Shown here one piece after another: positions 30,188-42,635 of a stretch of DNA of 64,000 nucleotides (position 1 is its first letter; each line of letters opens with the position of its first letter). Origin of the DNA: Chondrus crispus. Taxonomy: Eukaryota; Rhodophyta; Florideophyceae; Gigartinales; Gigartinaceae. Below the pieces are notes generated by a model. That model did no database searches and had not been told where the DNA came from. It saw only the letters and a list, made by a program, of their open reading frames with translations. The stretch is from assembly GCF_000350225.1 (NCBI RefSeq), contig NW_005179097.1, positions 98,078-162,077 of the forward strand, read 5' to 3'. The position numbers and the translations under genes were made by a program.

Positions 30188-31303
30188 AGAGGAAAGGGGA
30201 AATGGAAGGTTTGTACTAAACCTCCATCGCCAACACAAGAACTGATAGAAGGGAAGCGTATGAAAGGAGACTATACCGTTGTTCTTCTCAGTTTTGTACC
30301 GCAGCAACACACTGATGTCGTAGGACGTGAAGGGTGGATTCACGCATTTCTTCCTGCACCCGGGAAGTCACGAGTTCTTCATATTAAGGCACGGGGGACG
30401 TTTTACAGATTCATTTTCGCTTCCCGTGTGGTAAGTTTGGTATAACGCCGAGTGTCAACCAGTGTACATACTGTACTCGAACACCCGAGTGTGTATGATA
30501 AATACCGCTTTGGTTAATTTCCAATCCGAAAGGTAATTACCTTGCCGCCCGGTAAGTTGAGCAGCGCAATTCGTGTTCGTGTACGTACTGTACCCCAATC
30601 ATACCGTCTAATGTGTGACACCTGCGTACCTCGCCGGCGCCGCAGTGCAAGACCGTTACTGCCCGACGCGCAGTCCTACCGTTACAAACTGAAGGAAGGG
30701 GACTACAGTAGTAGATATAATGAAGCAGGGAAGGGGGAGGATTCGAGGAAGGGCATCATCGTGGGGAAGCACCAACTCGAAGGCTGACTCTTTGGTCCCT
30801 TGGGTTTGTGCCTAAGTCTTTTCGCTTCACTACGTTTTTGCCTTCCCTTTAGTACATCTCGTAAAACGAGAAGTACTCCACCGCAGTGGTAACGCCCGAC
30901 GAGCGCTCCGTATAGCGCCCGGAATCGTCCTCCGTGACGACGTCGCCTCCGCACGTCGTCTAGTCACCATGTTGAGGACGTCGATCTGCTTTTTTTGGCA
31001 TCGTTGTGTCGAACCCGCACCGCTCTACCAAACCTCTACCAACCAGCTACCGACCTCACTTTTGTCTGGTTTTGTAGTTCTTACTACACGTTTGCACAGC
31101 ACTCGTCGCGTCTCGCACACGCCGAACTATAGTACGACGTGTCACAACTCTCTCTACCCGCAGCCCGTCGAGCGCGGCACGTTCTACTACACTAATGCAG
31201 GTCTGTGTTATGGTTCACCTAGCTTCTCCACCCACTCTTGAAGTATCCCCGCGAGAGGCAGGGCTATCGGTGCCTGCATTATATATACGAATTTCTGGTG
31301 TGT
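30188..31303. other. No gene recognised
   Basis: About 1.1 kb, AT-richer than the host genes, with several TACTGTAC motifs. Short frames show no domain. It could be the inside of a decayed element between repeat C copies 2 and 3, which face each other. Confidence 0.4.
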
Positions 31304-31545
31304 AGTGCAATACGCCTGTCAGGCAGAGACTGAGGACCGATGGTCCGACAAAAAAAAGAACAAAAAGAACGAAAGTAACAACTGCCGATGGCGAAGCGCT
31401 ACGGAGCTTCCGATTCTCCCTTCTCCGTTTAAAAGAGCTTGCGAATCGTAGTAGCTCGGATCCCTGATGGGGGGCACAGAGAAATATCCCGGCCCGGGAT
31501 CGGTGTGGTAGAGACTTGCGAAGAGAAATGCTCGACGAGTGTGGG
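31304..31545 (-). repeat. Short LTR-like repeat C, copy 3 (inverted)
   Basis: The reverse complement matches copy 1 closely: GCAAGTCTCTACCAC, GGGATCCGAGCTACTACGAT, TTTAAACGGAGAAGGGAGAA, CTCTGCCTGACAGGCGTATT, GCACTACA. About 31546-31700 next to it (minus strand) may be the last internal part of the same element. Confidence 0.7.
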
Positions 31546-31739
31546 GAGGGGCGTGTACGTAGGGTACCCCGGTTCCACTGGGTTGTAAGGCCAAAGCCCG
31601 TTGAGCTTCTTCGACACCTTGTAACGCGACAAGGCCTTTGACGGCGGTGTCGCAACACAGCCCGACGGGATGAAATGAATGTAGCAGCGCTACACCAATA
31701 TGCACTAGGCGCGTACTTCTACACGAGAACAGTTCGGCC

Positions 31740-32655
31740 CTTGTTTACATGCCCCAAGTCATGTTTTCTGCGTCGAAGGAGATGATGGTGGAGCTCCGGA
31801 GGTTTGAGGGGCCGCTACGAGTGCTGGAGTCGTGTAAGAGGCCCGTCGTATCCCGTCCTCATTGAACTGCTTCGGCGACTTGCTGTCCAGGACATGGGAT
31901 TCCGGGGATGCTCCGGCTACGAATGCCTTGTTGAGTTCAATTGTGACCGCGTACCGCTTAGACCACGTAGTCTACAGGGACAGGCAGATGGGGGAGACAC
32001 AAGAAGTTCGCGCTGATGCAGATACAAGAGTACTAGAGTGACGGGAGAAGCCGTCTATGGACCCCCCGTTCGACTTCCTGCCGGGATTCACTCTCAAGAT
32101 AGCGACAGAGGGAGGCCATGGAGTGCTGAATGCCCCGTTGTAGCCGACACACGCTTAGTTCGCGCGCTTCTGCGCCTTGAGCTCACTGATGATAGAGCTA
32201 GAACCTGACGAAGAGATTCCAATTCTACAAACGGGTCGTGGGGTGAACGAACGCTGGGCAGACGTGATCGTCGAGATCGCTTAGAGGAGGAGTGGAAGGC
32301 AGGGATGGTGACATCGGTGCTGGCGCACATGGGCAAAAAAGCGAAACGGCGGGGGCTAGAGAGGCAGCATCACTGTTGGTTGACCACAGATGGAGGGAGA
32401 CAGCGTGGCTAATTAGGCTGAGTGCAGTCCGCAAGTGGTTGGCGTTTTGCGAGGAGGAGGAGAAGCACCCGCTCTCGGCGGAGGAGAGGGATATGCTTGC
32501 CTAAATCGGATTTCTGTCACTGGAGGGACGGGTGAGCGAGTCTTCGGCTCCCCAATACCTGTCAGCAATGTCACGTTACCACGTCAACCACAGTTTTGCC
32601 TCGCCCACACTCACGCCAACTGTAAGGGATCTACTGAAAGCCAATGTCAACATGG
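31740..32655 (+). mobile_element. Tyrosine-recombinase element fragment
   Basis: The frames at 32292-32650 encode a stretch resembling the N-terminal (SAM-like, core-binding) domain of tyrosine recombinases from DIRS/Ngaro-type elements: LSAVRKWLAFCEEEEKHPLS followed by SESSAPQYLSAMSRYHVNH. The catalytic domain with the conserved R-H-R-Y residues is missing, so the element is a truncated fossil. It is related in type to, but not a copy of, the recombinase at 41717-42620. Confidence 0.6.
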
Positions 32656-34379
32656 GTGATTGTTCTGGGCCGGACCACATCATTAGAACGAGTTTCTGGG
32701 CACCAGCCACAATACAGGTGTTGCTGAAAGGAATCACTGTCACAGATGCCGAGGGTATCTGTTCTTGTGCCATGGCTATTTTCGAGTTCGTTTTCGAAAG
32801 CTTTGCTGTCATTATGGCACACACGGCCTCATCCAGTATCACACAGACATCAGGGTGTGTCACAGCAAGTTTGCTGTATCTTTGCAGCGTTTTTACGGTC
32901 CCCAGACCCATCTTCACGAACATTACCGTGCGACTTTACCAATTCGGGGACTTTTATAGTAGAGACTCCCAAAGCGCTGGCCTGACTTCCGGTCTTCTTG
33001 TTCTCATTTTTTCTTCCGAACGCAGATAAGTGGGTCTGCTCTGACACGAGATACAACTGCATCAGCCGCTGATATCTCTGAGTTTACATACACAACATTC
33101 GGATCATGCTTGGATCGAAAATGTTGTTGGGATGTTGACAGCAGTGCTTTGCTGACTGGATCCATTCCTGCGACTGGCCTACGAGCTTTTGTTACCCCTG
33201 GACCATCAATGTCCATTTTCAATGGCCGGTTGTTTCGTTGGCTTTGAGTTACGTAATAGTCGGGAACCAGAACTTCAACGCTTGGCTTTCGGTACGACGA
33301 GTCATCATGGAGATAATGCGATGCCGAATTTTGACTTGGTACCCCTGTCGGAGTTCGATCCAGAAATCTTGCGGTACTTTCCCCGGTTCTTCGGAGGGCG
33401 CTACCCATAACTCCACGTTGTTTTCAAAAACCGCTACGGTAATAGCACCCGGCAAATTCCCTACAATCGTGGACGCAGGATCACTGATGAAATCTGATGT
33501 ATGTCGGTGTTGGAATGGATCTGCGGTGAAATGTCCTTTGTATCTGTTTACGCAGTTTCTCCACATACAGAAGTTGTTGCAGGTGGCATTAAAAGCTGAT
33601 GAGTACGCTCTTTTTCCATCTTCTCGACAGCAATGTTTGAGTTGCGCTTTGAAAACATTTTTGCCGAGACAATCTTGCGAATGACGTAGTTGCGAGCCTC
33701 TTCGGTCAACGGTTCAAAATTCGCGTCTGAAGCAGCTTCAAGGATGATAAGTGTGAAATGATGGGGCAGTTTTTGGAATAACTTGTACTATGTGTCTCCT
33801 CCATATTTGCATCTCAAGGTCCTTAGGGCCAAGTCTTCAACAAGGCGCAAAAGCTTTTCAATCCTCTGTTTGTCGCTAAGCGTTGCATCGTATCAGCCGT
33901 AATGCAATTTCGGATAGCCTATATGCGGTTGGTTGTGTTCATGTACGTACTGCCCAATTTTTCGCAGGACGTCAAAGTATGCTTCCGTATACTTTTATTT
34001 CGGTGATAACGGGTTCCCCTTATTCCTTCTCGTGTTGATGCGAGTCTCAGTATGTTCTGGTATTGCGGGAGGGCGAAGGATATTCCGATCATCACGGAAC
34101 AGTCTCGCTGCACCGGTGTCCTTTGTAACCTGGGCTATGCGCTCTTGGATCTACTGAAGCGGCATCACGGGTACCCTCTCTTCCACAACTGATACGAGTA
34201 GGGAACGTATTGGGGAAGAGGGAGGTGAAGGCAACAGAAAATGCTGTAACAAATCCGTCAGACAAATTGGCGAATGGCTGTTACCATGCTCAACGAAGTG
34301 TACTCGTCGGGAACTGAGTTGGATGCCGTGATCGAAAACTTAAGTCAATAACAATTTCGCGATACCAATCGGGTGACAG
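32656..34379 (-). other. Unassigned decayed coding-like stretch
   Basis: About 1.7 kb in which several minus-strand frames have coding-like composition (for example GAITVAVFENNVELWVAPSE at about 33340-33440 and PSVEVLVPDYYVT at about 33240-33290), but they switch frames and show no domain I recognise. It is probably an old gene or element remnant. No intact gene is seen. Confidence 0.35.
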
Positions 34380-37300
34380 TATGGAAAGAGAGGCGCTAAA
34401 GGAGCCCACTAAGGACAAAGAGAAGCTCTCGCCAACAGCACACCCCGAGCGGCGATTTGATTTTCAAAAACGGATGTTCCTCGAGACTGCTGTGAAGGAG
34501 AAGCAATGGGCCCTGTTGGTGTGAGAAAATCATAAAATTATGAGACTTTCGTACATCCAGTATAGGACGTACCTGGAAAGGTTAAAATGCAAGTAGACCA
34601 ATTTCTCACACCCCTCTTAAGCTGTCAATTCGTGGAGTTACTCCCCGAATTAACAGCTTAATAACAATACCGTATTGGAACCAGATCAGGAAAGGTCAGG
34701 ACTTCGCGTTGGAAGGGCATGAACTACGCCGGACCATCGCGATTTGCAAGGACACCGGGCTGAGGATACTGGTAGCGTCACGGTGCTTTCAGGCTTCAAC
34801 TGCGGGAACATCGATTGTAGGGTGAAGACATGTATAGGGCCACTCAACTTACAGAAGCTAGCAGAAAATTTCGCCAAGTACCGTAAAACCAAGAACGCGA
34901 CTCAGTTTACTCAAGCATTCTATGCTTCGGCAGAGGTTGTCGTAACAGCTGGGAGAGATGGAGATCTCGAGGTATAGAGCGATTCAGAGGAGGCAAGCGG
35001 CGAAGAGGATCCGATCCCCTCAAGTGGAAAGAGGGTGCAGTTTGCATATATATCTCGTCCCCGGCCGTCCAATTTCTCCGTGTGTCGTCATCAGCCGAGA
35101 TGAAGATAGACTAAAATAGCTGGCCGCTCCACAAAGACGAGGGGTTTTAGAGGGGATGTCTACCTGGCCGTCAGACCTAGTCTCCAAGCCCAAAACCGTC
35201 CGATCGCACTTCCTGCAGGACTTTGCATCGTGCTTTTACGGTTGCACTCAGCCGTCTCCGCGGCCGATGGTTGTGCAGAGACTCCGCCGTCGAAAGGTCC
35301 ACTATGTGAACTATACCAAGCCGCTAAACGCCCCTCGTTACAGTCGACATCATTTCGAAGGAACATGTTTAGATGGTGGGGGATCGTAGACAGCAGTTAG
35401 ACGGAAACAGGCTAAAGAATACTGCAAGGCGAGAGGAAAAACGTACAAATTTCACTCATCGAATGCACTGTTTGTTTTCGGCTCTAGTGAACAGAAGAAT
35501 TTGAGATCTATTGATGCGCGCATTCCACTCCTGAGTAGGGCCTATCTACCAATGCGGGTAGATGCAGTAAATGCGGATATACCCCTTCTCGTTGGACTGG
35601 ATATCCTGGATCGCGAGGGAATGGTGCCAGACAACTACGATAATTTTGTAGACAGTCGGCGAGATAAATGGAAGATCATCATCATGCGCAAACACGGACA
35701 CATTTTTGTCGAATGACGCAGAGAATAAAGGTGCTATACGAAAGCGGAGTTGCAGAAATTGCACCTACATCTCTTTCACCCAAATGTCACTAAGCTGGTC
35801 AACCTCCTCACGCAGGCACGTCCGCACGAAGTAATACCTGAGACAAGGAAAATCTTACAAGATATGTAAGAGGCATGCAAGGATTGACATGAGCATCACC
35901 ACAGAACAAAAAGATTTTGATTGTCAATCCCCGCGGACGAAGTGAAGTTCAACCATGAGGTAGCTGTCGATTTTACGTGGCTGAAGGGAAACCCATTACT
36001 ACACATCGTCGATACGTAGACACAGTATCAGAATGCGGTATTGATCAGGGGACAATCCGCGCATGACATATAGAATGCGTTTGTGGAAGGTTGGGCCTCA
36101 TTTTACCTAGGATATCCAAACCGCATCCGAGCAGATCTCGGGTCCGCGTTCAAATCAAAGTTATGGACAGATTTAACTACCCTTCATGGCATGTTGAAAT
36201 ATCAAGGATGGAGAGTCACAATTCATTAGGCGTAGGAGAGAGATGTCACGATCCGTTGCGGCAAGTCTTTGAAAAAGACATTGCATATCACCCTTGGATC
36301 GACCGCGAGGTTGCGATTCGATTGGCTGTCAAAGCGATAAATGATACGATGAGACCCGAAGGAGTCAGATCTTCGTTTTTCGTTTATCGATCACTGCCAA
36401 CTTTTCCCGCTGTTAATATGGAAGCGCCCAAAAAAAGGGTGCCGAATTCCGCCCTCCACGCCACTGGAAAGCAGATTGAATATATCACAGCACGGCTCAG
36501 AATCCAACAGGCCTTGTGTTCACGCCTCCCTCCGGCGTCACGGTTCCATATTCGACCCGGAGACATGGCGCACGTATGTCGAGAGAATGGTAATGGAGCA
36601 TCGAAAAAGGGTGATAGAACAGGTCCATGGCGAAGGCTGAAAATCCGTCACAAGCAGATCTACGTAAACTGGCAGGGGATTATGAAGCAGTTAACTGTCA
36701 GTCAATTCGTGCTGGATCCGACGGAGGAAGGATATGGGGACATCAAAAGGATGATGGAAGTATTCAACGAATTTTCGCACGTCGCCTTCACCGGGAGTCA
36801 TGATTATAGAAGTCCTGACGACGGCCGACCCGCGAGCCAAACCATCTGAAATGCGGGCAGTTATCGAAAAGGACAAGTGTGGACCCGCGGAACGCGGTGC
36901 GTTTGAGATTATCTCTCGAGAAGCCGCTTCTTCCGATCTCTGCACCGCTGCGGTGCAGAGATCGGAAGAAAGGCCAAACATCATGGGCGGCCGATTCGTG
37001 CTAACGATAAAAGATTTTGGCACAGGAAGGGAGCTGTACAAATCTCAGTTCGTCGTGCAGGTACTCAGTGAAGCGGAAAAGGCGTTGTTAGTGCATAACA
37101 GTACTACTTTTCAGAAGGGGTCAATCCGCGTACTGATTGCATTAGCCGCCTTTTCACGACAGAAACTGTGGACTCAGGATATTTCGCAAGCCTACCCGCA
37201 GTCTGCGAGAAGGTTAACGCCAGATGTGTACATTCGGCCCTCGAAATATTGGCGTCTAAAGTCTAACCAACTCTTCAAGTTACTGAAACCCCTATATGGC

Positions 37301-38160
37301 TTGTCATAAAGCCGGTTTAATTGGCATGAAATCTTCTTCTGACATTTTCAACAGGATCTGAAAATGACTCCAACTACGGGTAACCTGGCCTATTGTTCAA
37401 GTTGGTTCGTGGCACGTTGAAAGGAGTAGTGGGCACCTATGTTGACGAGACGCTATTCGCCTGCAACTCGGATTTCGAAGATGTTGCGATGAAGACAGAA
37501 GAAAATTTTGAAAGCAAGGAGAGGAAATACGAGAACTTCATATTTGCAGGGGTACAAGTAGAAAAGATCAATGAAGGCTACTTGCTCCATCAAGAGAGAT
37601 ACGCAAAAGACTGAAACAGCTTAGTACCGATTATGATTTCTCGTAATACCGATCAAGGCTTCAAGCACACGCGTGGATCACAAATAGTAGGCTAGACATC
37701 TGCGCCGAAGTTAACCTGTCAGCACAGGTTACCGAAGAGAAGTGGGCGCGCAAAAATGTCTTGGAGCTCAATACTGTAATCGGACACCTTCAATCAACAA
37801 AAAAGCGCCGCTTGATGCAGCGCAAGCTGGATATGAACTCGCTCAGGATTAAGATATTCTCGGATTCCTATTTTGCGAACGCCGAACAGAAAACTCAGCT
37901 GGGGTACATTGTATTGCTGTGTGATGGCACTCGAAGGGCTAACGTCCTGCACTATGCGAGCTACAAGTCTAAGCGTATACTAAAATTGGCGATGGGAGGC
38001 GGCGTGTTTGCGTTTGCAGATGTACTTGAGTACGGGTTTCCTCTCATGATCTGGCAAGAATGCTATCCAGGAGGATCTCTTTGCTGATGTCCACTGATTC
38101 CGATAGTTGGTTCAAGGTTATCATGAAGAAGTCTAAAACCACAGAGCACTGATTCATGAT
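34380..38160 (+). mobile_element. Copia-type element remnant
   Basis: Parts in Ty1/Copia order. A Gag-like region (about 34380-35150), an aspartic-protease-like region with IPLLVGLDILDREGM (35400-35720), integrase-like remains (about 35750-36800) with HHCC-type HLHLFHPNVTKL, reverse transcriptase (36900-37620; GRFVLTIKDFG, WTQDISQAYPQSA, FKLLKPLYGLS, VGTYVDETLF) and RNase H (37830-38080; IFSDSYFANAEQKTQLGYIV). The sequence type recalls Copia lineages of fungi and oomycetes more than plant ones, by eye. Many breaks. LTRs were not found. Confidence 0.8.
36928..36970. repeat. Perfect 43-bp palindrome
   Basis: A 21-base arm starting TTCTTCCGATCTCTGCACCG (36928-36948), one central T (36949) and the exact reverse complement (36950-36970). 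It lies in the reverse-transcriptase region of the Copia remnant. Confidence 0.97.
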
Positions 38161-38383
38161 CGACCTCGAGTAGACCAGGCACACATATGGAAACCGAGAT
38201 ATCGATGACATCGGCTGGGTGCTCAGCTCGGAAAACCCCACCGATGGTCTGTTAGATCGGCCGGCAACCAAGTTGCGGCCACCTCATGCGTCTCTCTTTT
38301 CAAGAGAGTCCACAGACTCTACGGCGGCAAATTTTCATTACGGTCAAAAGATACGAGACCCATTGCTCACGTCGCGCATAAAA

Positions 38384-38893
38384 CATGGCGACCATCGACC
38401 CGCTGAAGGCTAGAGGCCAACTCGTTGCTGACATTCTCAGCGCCACCAAGACTATCAACAACGGCAAGAGTTTTTTGATGAGGTGAACTTCAAGGCAGAG
38501 TGGATGGAGGCCTACGGCCAGATCGCCGGACGCTGTCGGGACGACAAGGACTTCAGTGTGACACCTTGGCCTTACGAGCAAGGACCGAGCGCTGGCGCTG
38601 CAGCCGGCAGATTTTTCGCCCATCGAGCTTGGCCGGTGCGTGTAGAGATGGAGAAGCACTCAAGCCTCCGTGCCAACTATGAGTACGAGGCTAACTATGT
38701 TAACACTACCGGGTACTGGCTCGCATTCGTCGAAGCTGCAATCGCCCTTCGCCAGGAGGTAATAAATAGCACCGACATGGGAGCCGACGCACTTCTCTTC
38801 GACGCATGGGCTGCGGTAGGCAATCGCTACGCTCTACGAGTGCTCGGTCTTCGCGTACAATTCTACAGGCTCTCTACAAAGAACCCATTCTAG
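38384..38893 (+). CDS. Gag-like region of the DIRS-like element
   Basis: Begins MATIDPLKARGQLVADILSA and continues in a neighbouring frame with AEWMEAYGQIAGRC and ANYEYEANYVNTTGYWLAFV. The globular composition and position suggest a structural protein. No zinc knuckle was seen. The assignment rests on position only. Confidence 0.45.
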
Positions 38894-39134
38894 GTGAAGC
38901 GCACTGTGCCTGCACTCGAGGCTCGTTAAGACACGGCTCCGTCCGAAGACTTACAAACAACAGTCGACAGATTGGACGGTCACCTACATACACAAATCAT
39001 GAAGGCGGTCGCCACTTTGGCAGCCAGCAACGCGACGCGGCGTTCTAGGAAAGTTGGGGCCGCCAGCGACAAGCAATTGCCCGAGTCGCCCGGCGCCGTC
39101 CTCTCTGGGGCGAGACACAAACTCGAACTGAAGA

Positions 39135-40640
39135 ATGGCGCCACGTGGGTTGTTCGGAGCATCAGCTCTGGGCGACCCAATTTGGGATCCTCGAGCATGC
39201 CTCAGTCCCGTTAATCCCAGGGGAAGGGCAGGGGCTGGGAGAGATCCCACAGAGCGAGGAAGACCGAGCCGTTGCGGCTACCGACCTCGCAACCGGATGC
39301 CAGACGGGCATCTACCACAAGGTGTCGCTGCCTACGCGGAGCAAGCTCGACGGAAGGGAGCATTGATTTCGTCCAGCTTAGTAGTATTGCAGGATGGGCC
39401 CGAGGGGCGCAAAGCGCGGTTTATTGTGAACTTGGCAAAGCATTCGAAGCACTGGAAGAAGGGTTCTATAAAGATGGAATCTCTGTCAGCATTTGCACTG
39501 GAGCCGCAAAAGTACGATCAACTACTGTCAACGGACATTGCGAAAGGACACAGGCATTTCTGGCTACATCCGGACATGCGCGATTGGTTCCTGTTTCGGT
39601 ACGGAGAGGAGTATTACCGATGCGTGGCGCTCCTATTTGGCTGGGGACGCTCGCCTCTGTGGCTTACCCATCTGATGGCACCGTTTATTCGCGAGCTACG
39701 ATCCTATGGCTACCGAGTCCTCTGGTACTTGGACGATTTTGCTATCGCGCCAACTCCACATCGTACAGTGTCTACTCTAGAGCGCTGCGCACAAGCCACA
39801 AGGCGTATCGAATCTGCGATGGAGCGGCTCGGGATGGCGCATCACACTACCAAGGGGGAGTGGACTTGCTCACGCGTATTCGAGCACCGGGGTGTGCAAA
39901 TCAACACCGCGCAGATGCGCTTCTTTGTCACACCACGCAAGATCGAGAAGGTGCGAGGGCTTGCCAAGACTCTCCTCAGAGATGCTCGTCTGAATTGGCG
40001 TTGGGTCACGAGACAATCTGTAATGCACATCTGTGGAGTGTGCGTCTCACTTACGCTCGCTATGCCGTGGGCCCGCTTCCATACGCGCTCGCTGTACTGG
40101 GACATCAGCAGCAACCGGCGGCTGCGAGACAAGCGCAGACGAATCAGGCTCAGTCATCAGAGCATCCGCGATCTGGTGACGTGGCAGATAATCACGGAAC
40201 AAGGGCTCTTGGGGCAGCCGATGGTGCCGCCCGATCCAACAGCTGCAATGCATACAGACGCTGCCGACGTGGGATGGGGTGGAACTCTGAATCACAGAGA
40301 TTTGCGCCCTGCATTGGATGGACACTGGCGGGCTCAGGGAATCTGGAACTGACAGGACAGGGCAGAGATTATCAGCTACCGCGAGCTGAAGGCAATACGT
40401 TTATTGCTACCGATCGGGGCCTCGGTACGGAGATCGCACAGCAAGGGCACAGATGGTTATTGATGCACATCGACAACCAAGCAGTGGTGTATATCACGAA
40501 TTCCTTTGTTTCGTCTAGCCGCCCAATGATGAGGGATTTCCGGCGATTGAAAGCCGTGTTGGACTATCTCGGTATTCACATACGGTCCGAATGGATCCCG
40601 TCAGTAGCAAATCGACGCTCTCTCGCGATGCTTCCCCCGC
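39135..40640 (+). CDS. Reverse transcriptase/RNase H of the DIRS-like element
   Basis: Reverse transcriptase boxes: FIVNLAKHSKHW, LLSTDIAKGHRHFWLHPDMR (first catalytic Asp), YYRCVALLFGWGRSP, and VLWYLDDFAIAP (YxDD box as YLDD). RNase H follows with AAMHTDAADVGWGG and MHIDNQAVVYITN. The pattern is that of DIRS-type elements, where RT and RNase H are fused. Confidence 0.85.
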
Positions 40641-40944
40641 GGTGACTTGAAAATTCAGCAATGGCTCAGGCGCTCCGTTCTGGCTGGGCTTCTAGCTCCT
40701 CGGGACACGTTTCCCTTCAGACCGCTGGGCAACAATCCGGTACAGTAGCGTTGGCAGGCAGATGCCGAGCTCAGCTGCCCGTGCGGCCAGCAGGAGGTCT
40801 GGCTGCTATTCACACCCGTCGACCTCATCAGCGCAACGTTGCACAAGGTCCTGCAGACCGCAGCACCAGGAATGATGATAATCCCGGACTGGTCTCGGCA
40901 GCCGCGGCACGCGGAGGCGTTGAGGATGGCCTCGCAGGCGGACA

Positions 40945-41627
40945 GACTGTGTAGCATAAACACCCCCCAACGTATAGGGTTGTATGCTTAGCTCGACGTA
41001 GACCCTTCCGGAGGGCGAGAAGACGGGGAGAACACACAGCTATCGAGACAGGGAAGCGGGCCCTGGTAGCGTGGTAGATCGGGACGGTCGGAGACGAGCG
41101 TACTCGCGGGCCGATCTGTGCCCCGACGCCCCGGGGCAGCGCTGGGTAACGTACCAGCGATGACGGGCGGAGGCGGATCTAGACTTGCTCGCGTACGCAT
41201 GTGTCCCCTACCCGCTTTGTCCCGTTAACGCGCGTGAAGGCGGATCGCGCGGGTTAGGTAAGCTGGAAGACGGACCTTGACGGTCGGTGGGTGACAAGTC
41301 CGTCCTTGTACTCCTCCACTGCCGCCGGTCCGCTCCATATTTAATATACAAAACAATCTACAATAACACTATAGTACCGAAGTACTGTAGTGGACTACTG
41401 TAGTACAGATCGGACTGTACTGTAATACGGTCAGCCATCGGGGCTGACAGTACAAGTGTGTGCGCGCGCTTCCGTCCCGCGAGGTACACATGTGCCCGTG
41501 TCCCCGCGTGCGCCCTGTACCCGTGGGGTACTCGTAGCAGTACTGTAGAGCGTCGGGCTCTACAGTAGCTGATCTGGTTCTCAATCTAATCTAATTAAGT
41601 CCCCCAGGGGGGTTATACCACAGACTG
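40945..41627. repeat. 5-bp target-site duplication flanking the solo LTR
   Basis: GACTG occurs at 40945-40949 directly before and at 41623-41627 directly after the solo LTR. A five-base duplication is normal for Gypsy integrases. Confidence 0.93.
40950..41622 (-). repeat. Solo LTR of the Gypsy element A family
   Basis: 673 bp, TGTAGC...ACCACA on the plus strand. The reverse complement aligns with the LTR at 6075-6744 over the full length, so it is inserted in the opposite orientation. No internal element sequence is present and both target duplications are intact, so it is a solo LTR, the usual result of recombination between two LTRs of one insertion. It sits inside the DIRS-like element and is therefore younger than it. 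Confidence 0.93.
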
Positions 41628-41716
41628 AAGATGCCTCCAGAGCAGGTCTGGACCGCTCACCGCAGCTTGAACCCAGACTGGAGGGTCCTGGTCCTCCGCC
41701 TGAACTTCGAGTAGGC

Positions 41717-42630
41717 GTGCGTGCAGCTCAGCGTATGAAGCTTGCGAATGAAGCCGTGCGCGCAATGGGCACAATGAAGCCCACGCCTGGCCTCATTCGC
41801 TCAGCCTCTCTCATCAGGAGTGATGCGTGGGCGCCGCGCACGGTAAATTCGCGCTCTTCCCAATGGAAGGCCTGGGTTGCTTTCTGCGATGACGAGAAAC
41901 GAAGCTACTTGCCTGTGAATGAAGCTCAATTCCTAGCCTTTTTTTGCTGGGTCACTATACAGCGTGAGCAAGGGAAGCGGAGTTTGAGTACAGCTTCGCT
42001 CAAGCAATACATGAGCTCAGTAAGGCAGATGCAGTTGATGTCTTGCGATTCCCAGTCCCGACCTTCCCTCTTGTACAAGCAGCTGAGCGCGCATAGCCGC
42101 GTTGGGAGGAAGAACAATATCCCCGCCAATCTGTCCGGTGCGGCATCCCTGCCGCAGTCGCCCAGCAGATATGGGGGCTGGGGATGAGCACCACGGATCC
42201 GTCACTGCTTCGCGATGCTGCTGCGTGCGTCTTCGCGTATTGTGTGAACGGGCCGCGTGAAAGCTCCGTTATGTCAATTCTCGCTGAAAACGTTGATCTT
42301 TGTGAGCACACCATCACTACGCGGCTTTCGGGCATGAACGGCCGCGCGATGAGATAGGCTGCCCTCGTCCGTTACGTGCGCTGGAACGCGTTGCCGTCTC
42401 TAATCGATCTTTTCGTGCGATGGGCACACGTCCGCGGTTCGCATGGGTGCTTCTACGCATTGCTAGGCCAGCGCGCAGACGCAGGAAGTAGGACGCTGAG
42501 TCGCCCGCTACAGCGCTGTATCTCGGCGCTCGACCTGCGCCCGCCTGTAGGGGCCAGGTATTCGTCGCATTCACTCCGGATCGGAGCGCACACAGAGCAA
42601 GTACGTCTTTTTCTTTATCCCAGGGTATCA
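41717..42630 (+). CDS. Tyrosine recombinase of the DIRS-like element
   Basis: The N-terminal core-binding domain (AWVAFCDDEKRSYLPVNEAQ; SLKQYMSSVRQMQL) is followed by catalytic-domain remains ending in ARYSSHSLRIGAHTEQ, which matches the H-x-x-R box of tyrosine recombinases. In DIRS-type elements this enzyme inserts a circular DNA intermediate without target duplication. Confidence 0.82.
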
Positions 42631-42635
42631 TAGGG

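Larger units (their letters stand above)
38254..42635 (+). mobile_element. DIRS-like tyrosine-recombinase retroelement
   Basis: In order: a terminal motif (38254-38283) that recurs in the same orientation at 47886-47915, a Gag-like region (from the ATG at 38384 to about 38895), reverse transcriptase/RNase H (39135-40640), and tyrosine recombinase (41717-42630). The absence of integrase, protease and ordinary LTRs together with the recombinase places it with the DIRS/Ngaro order. A Gypsy solo LTR (40950-41622) is inserted between RNase H and the recombinase. The element is broken. Its right end may lie at 47.9 kb, beyond a LINE. Confidence 0.82.
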
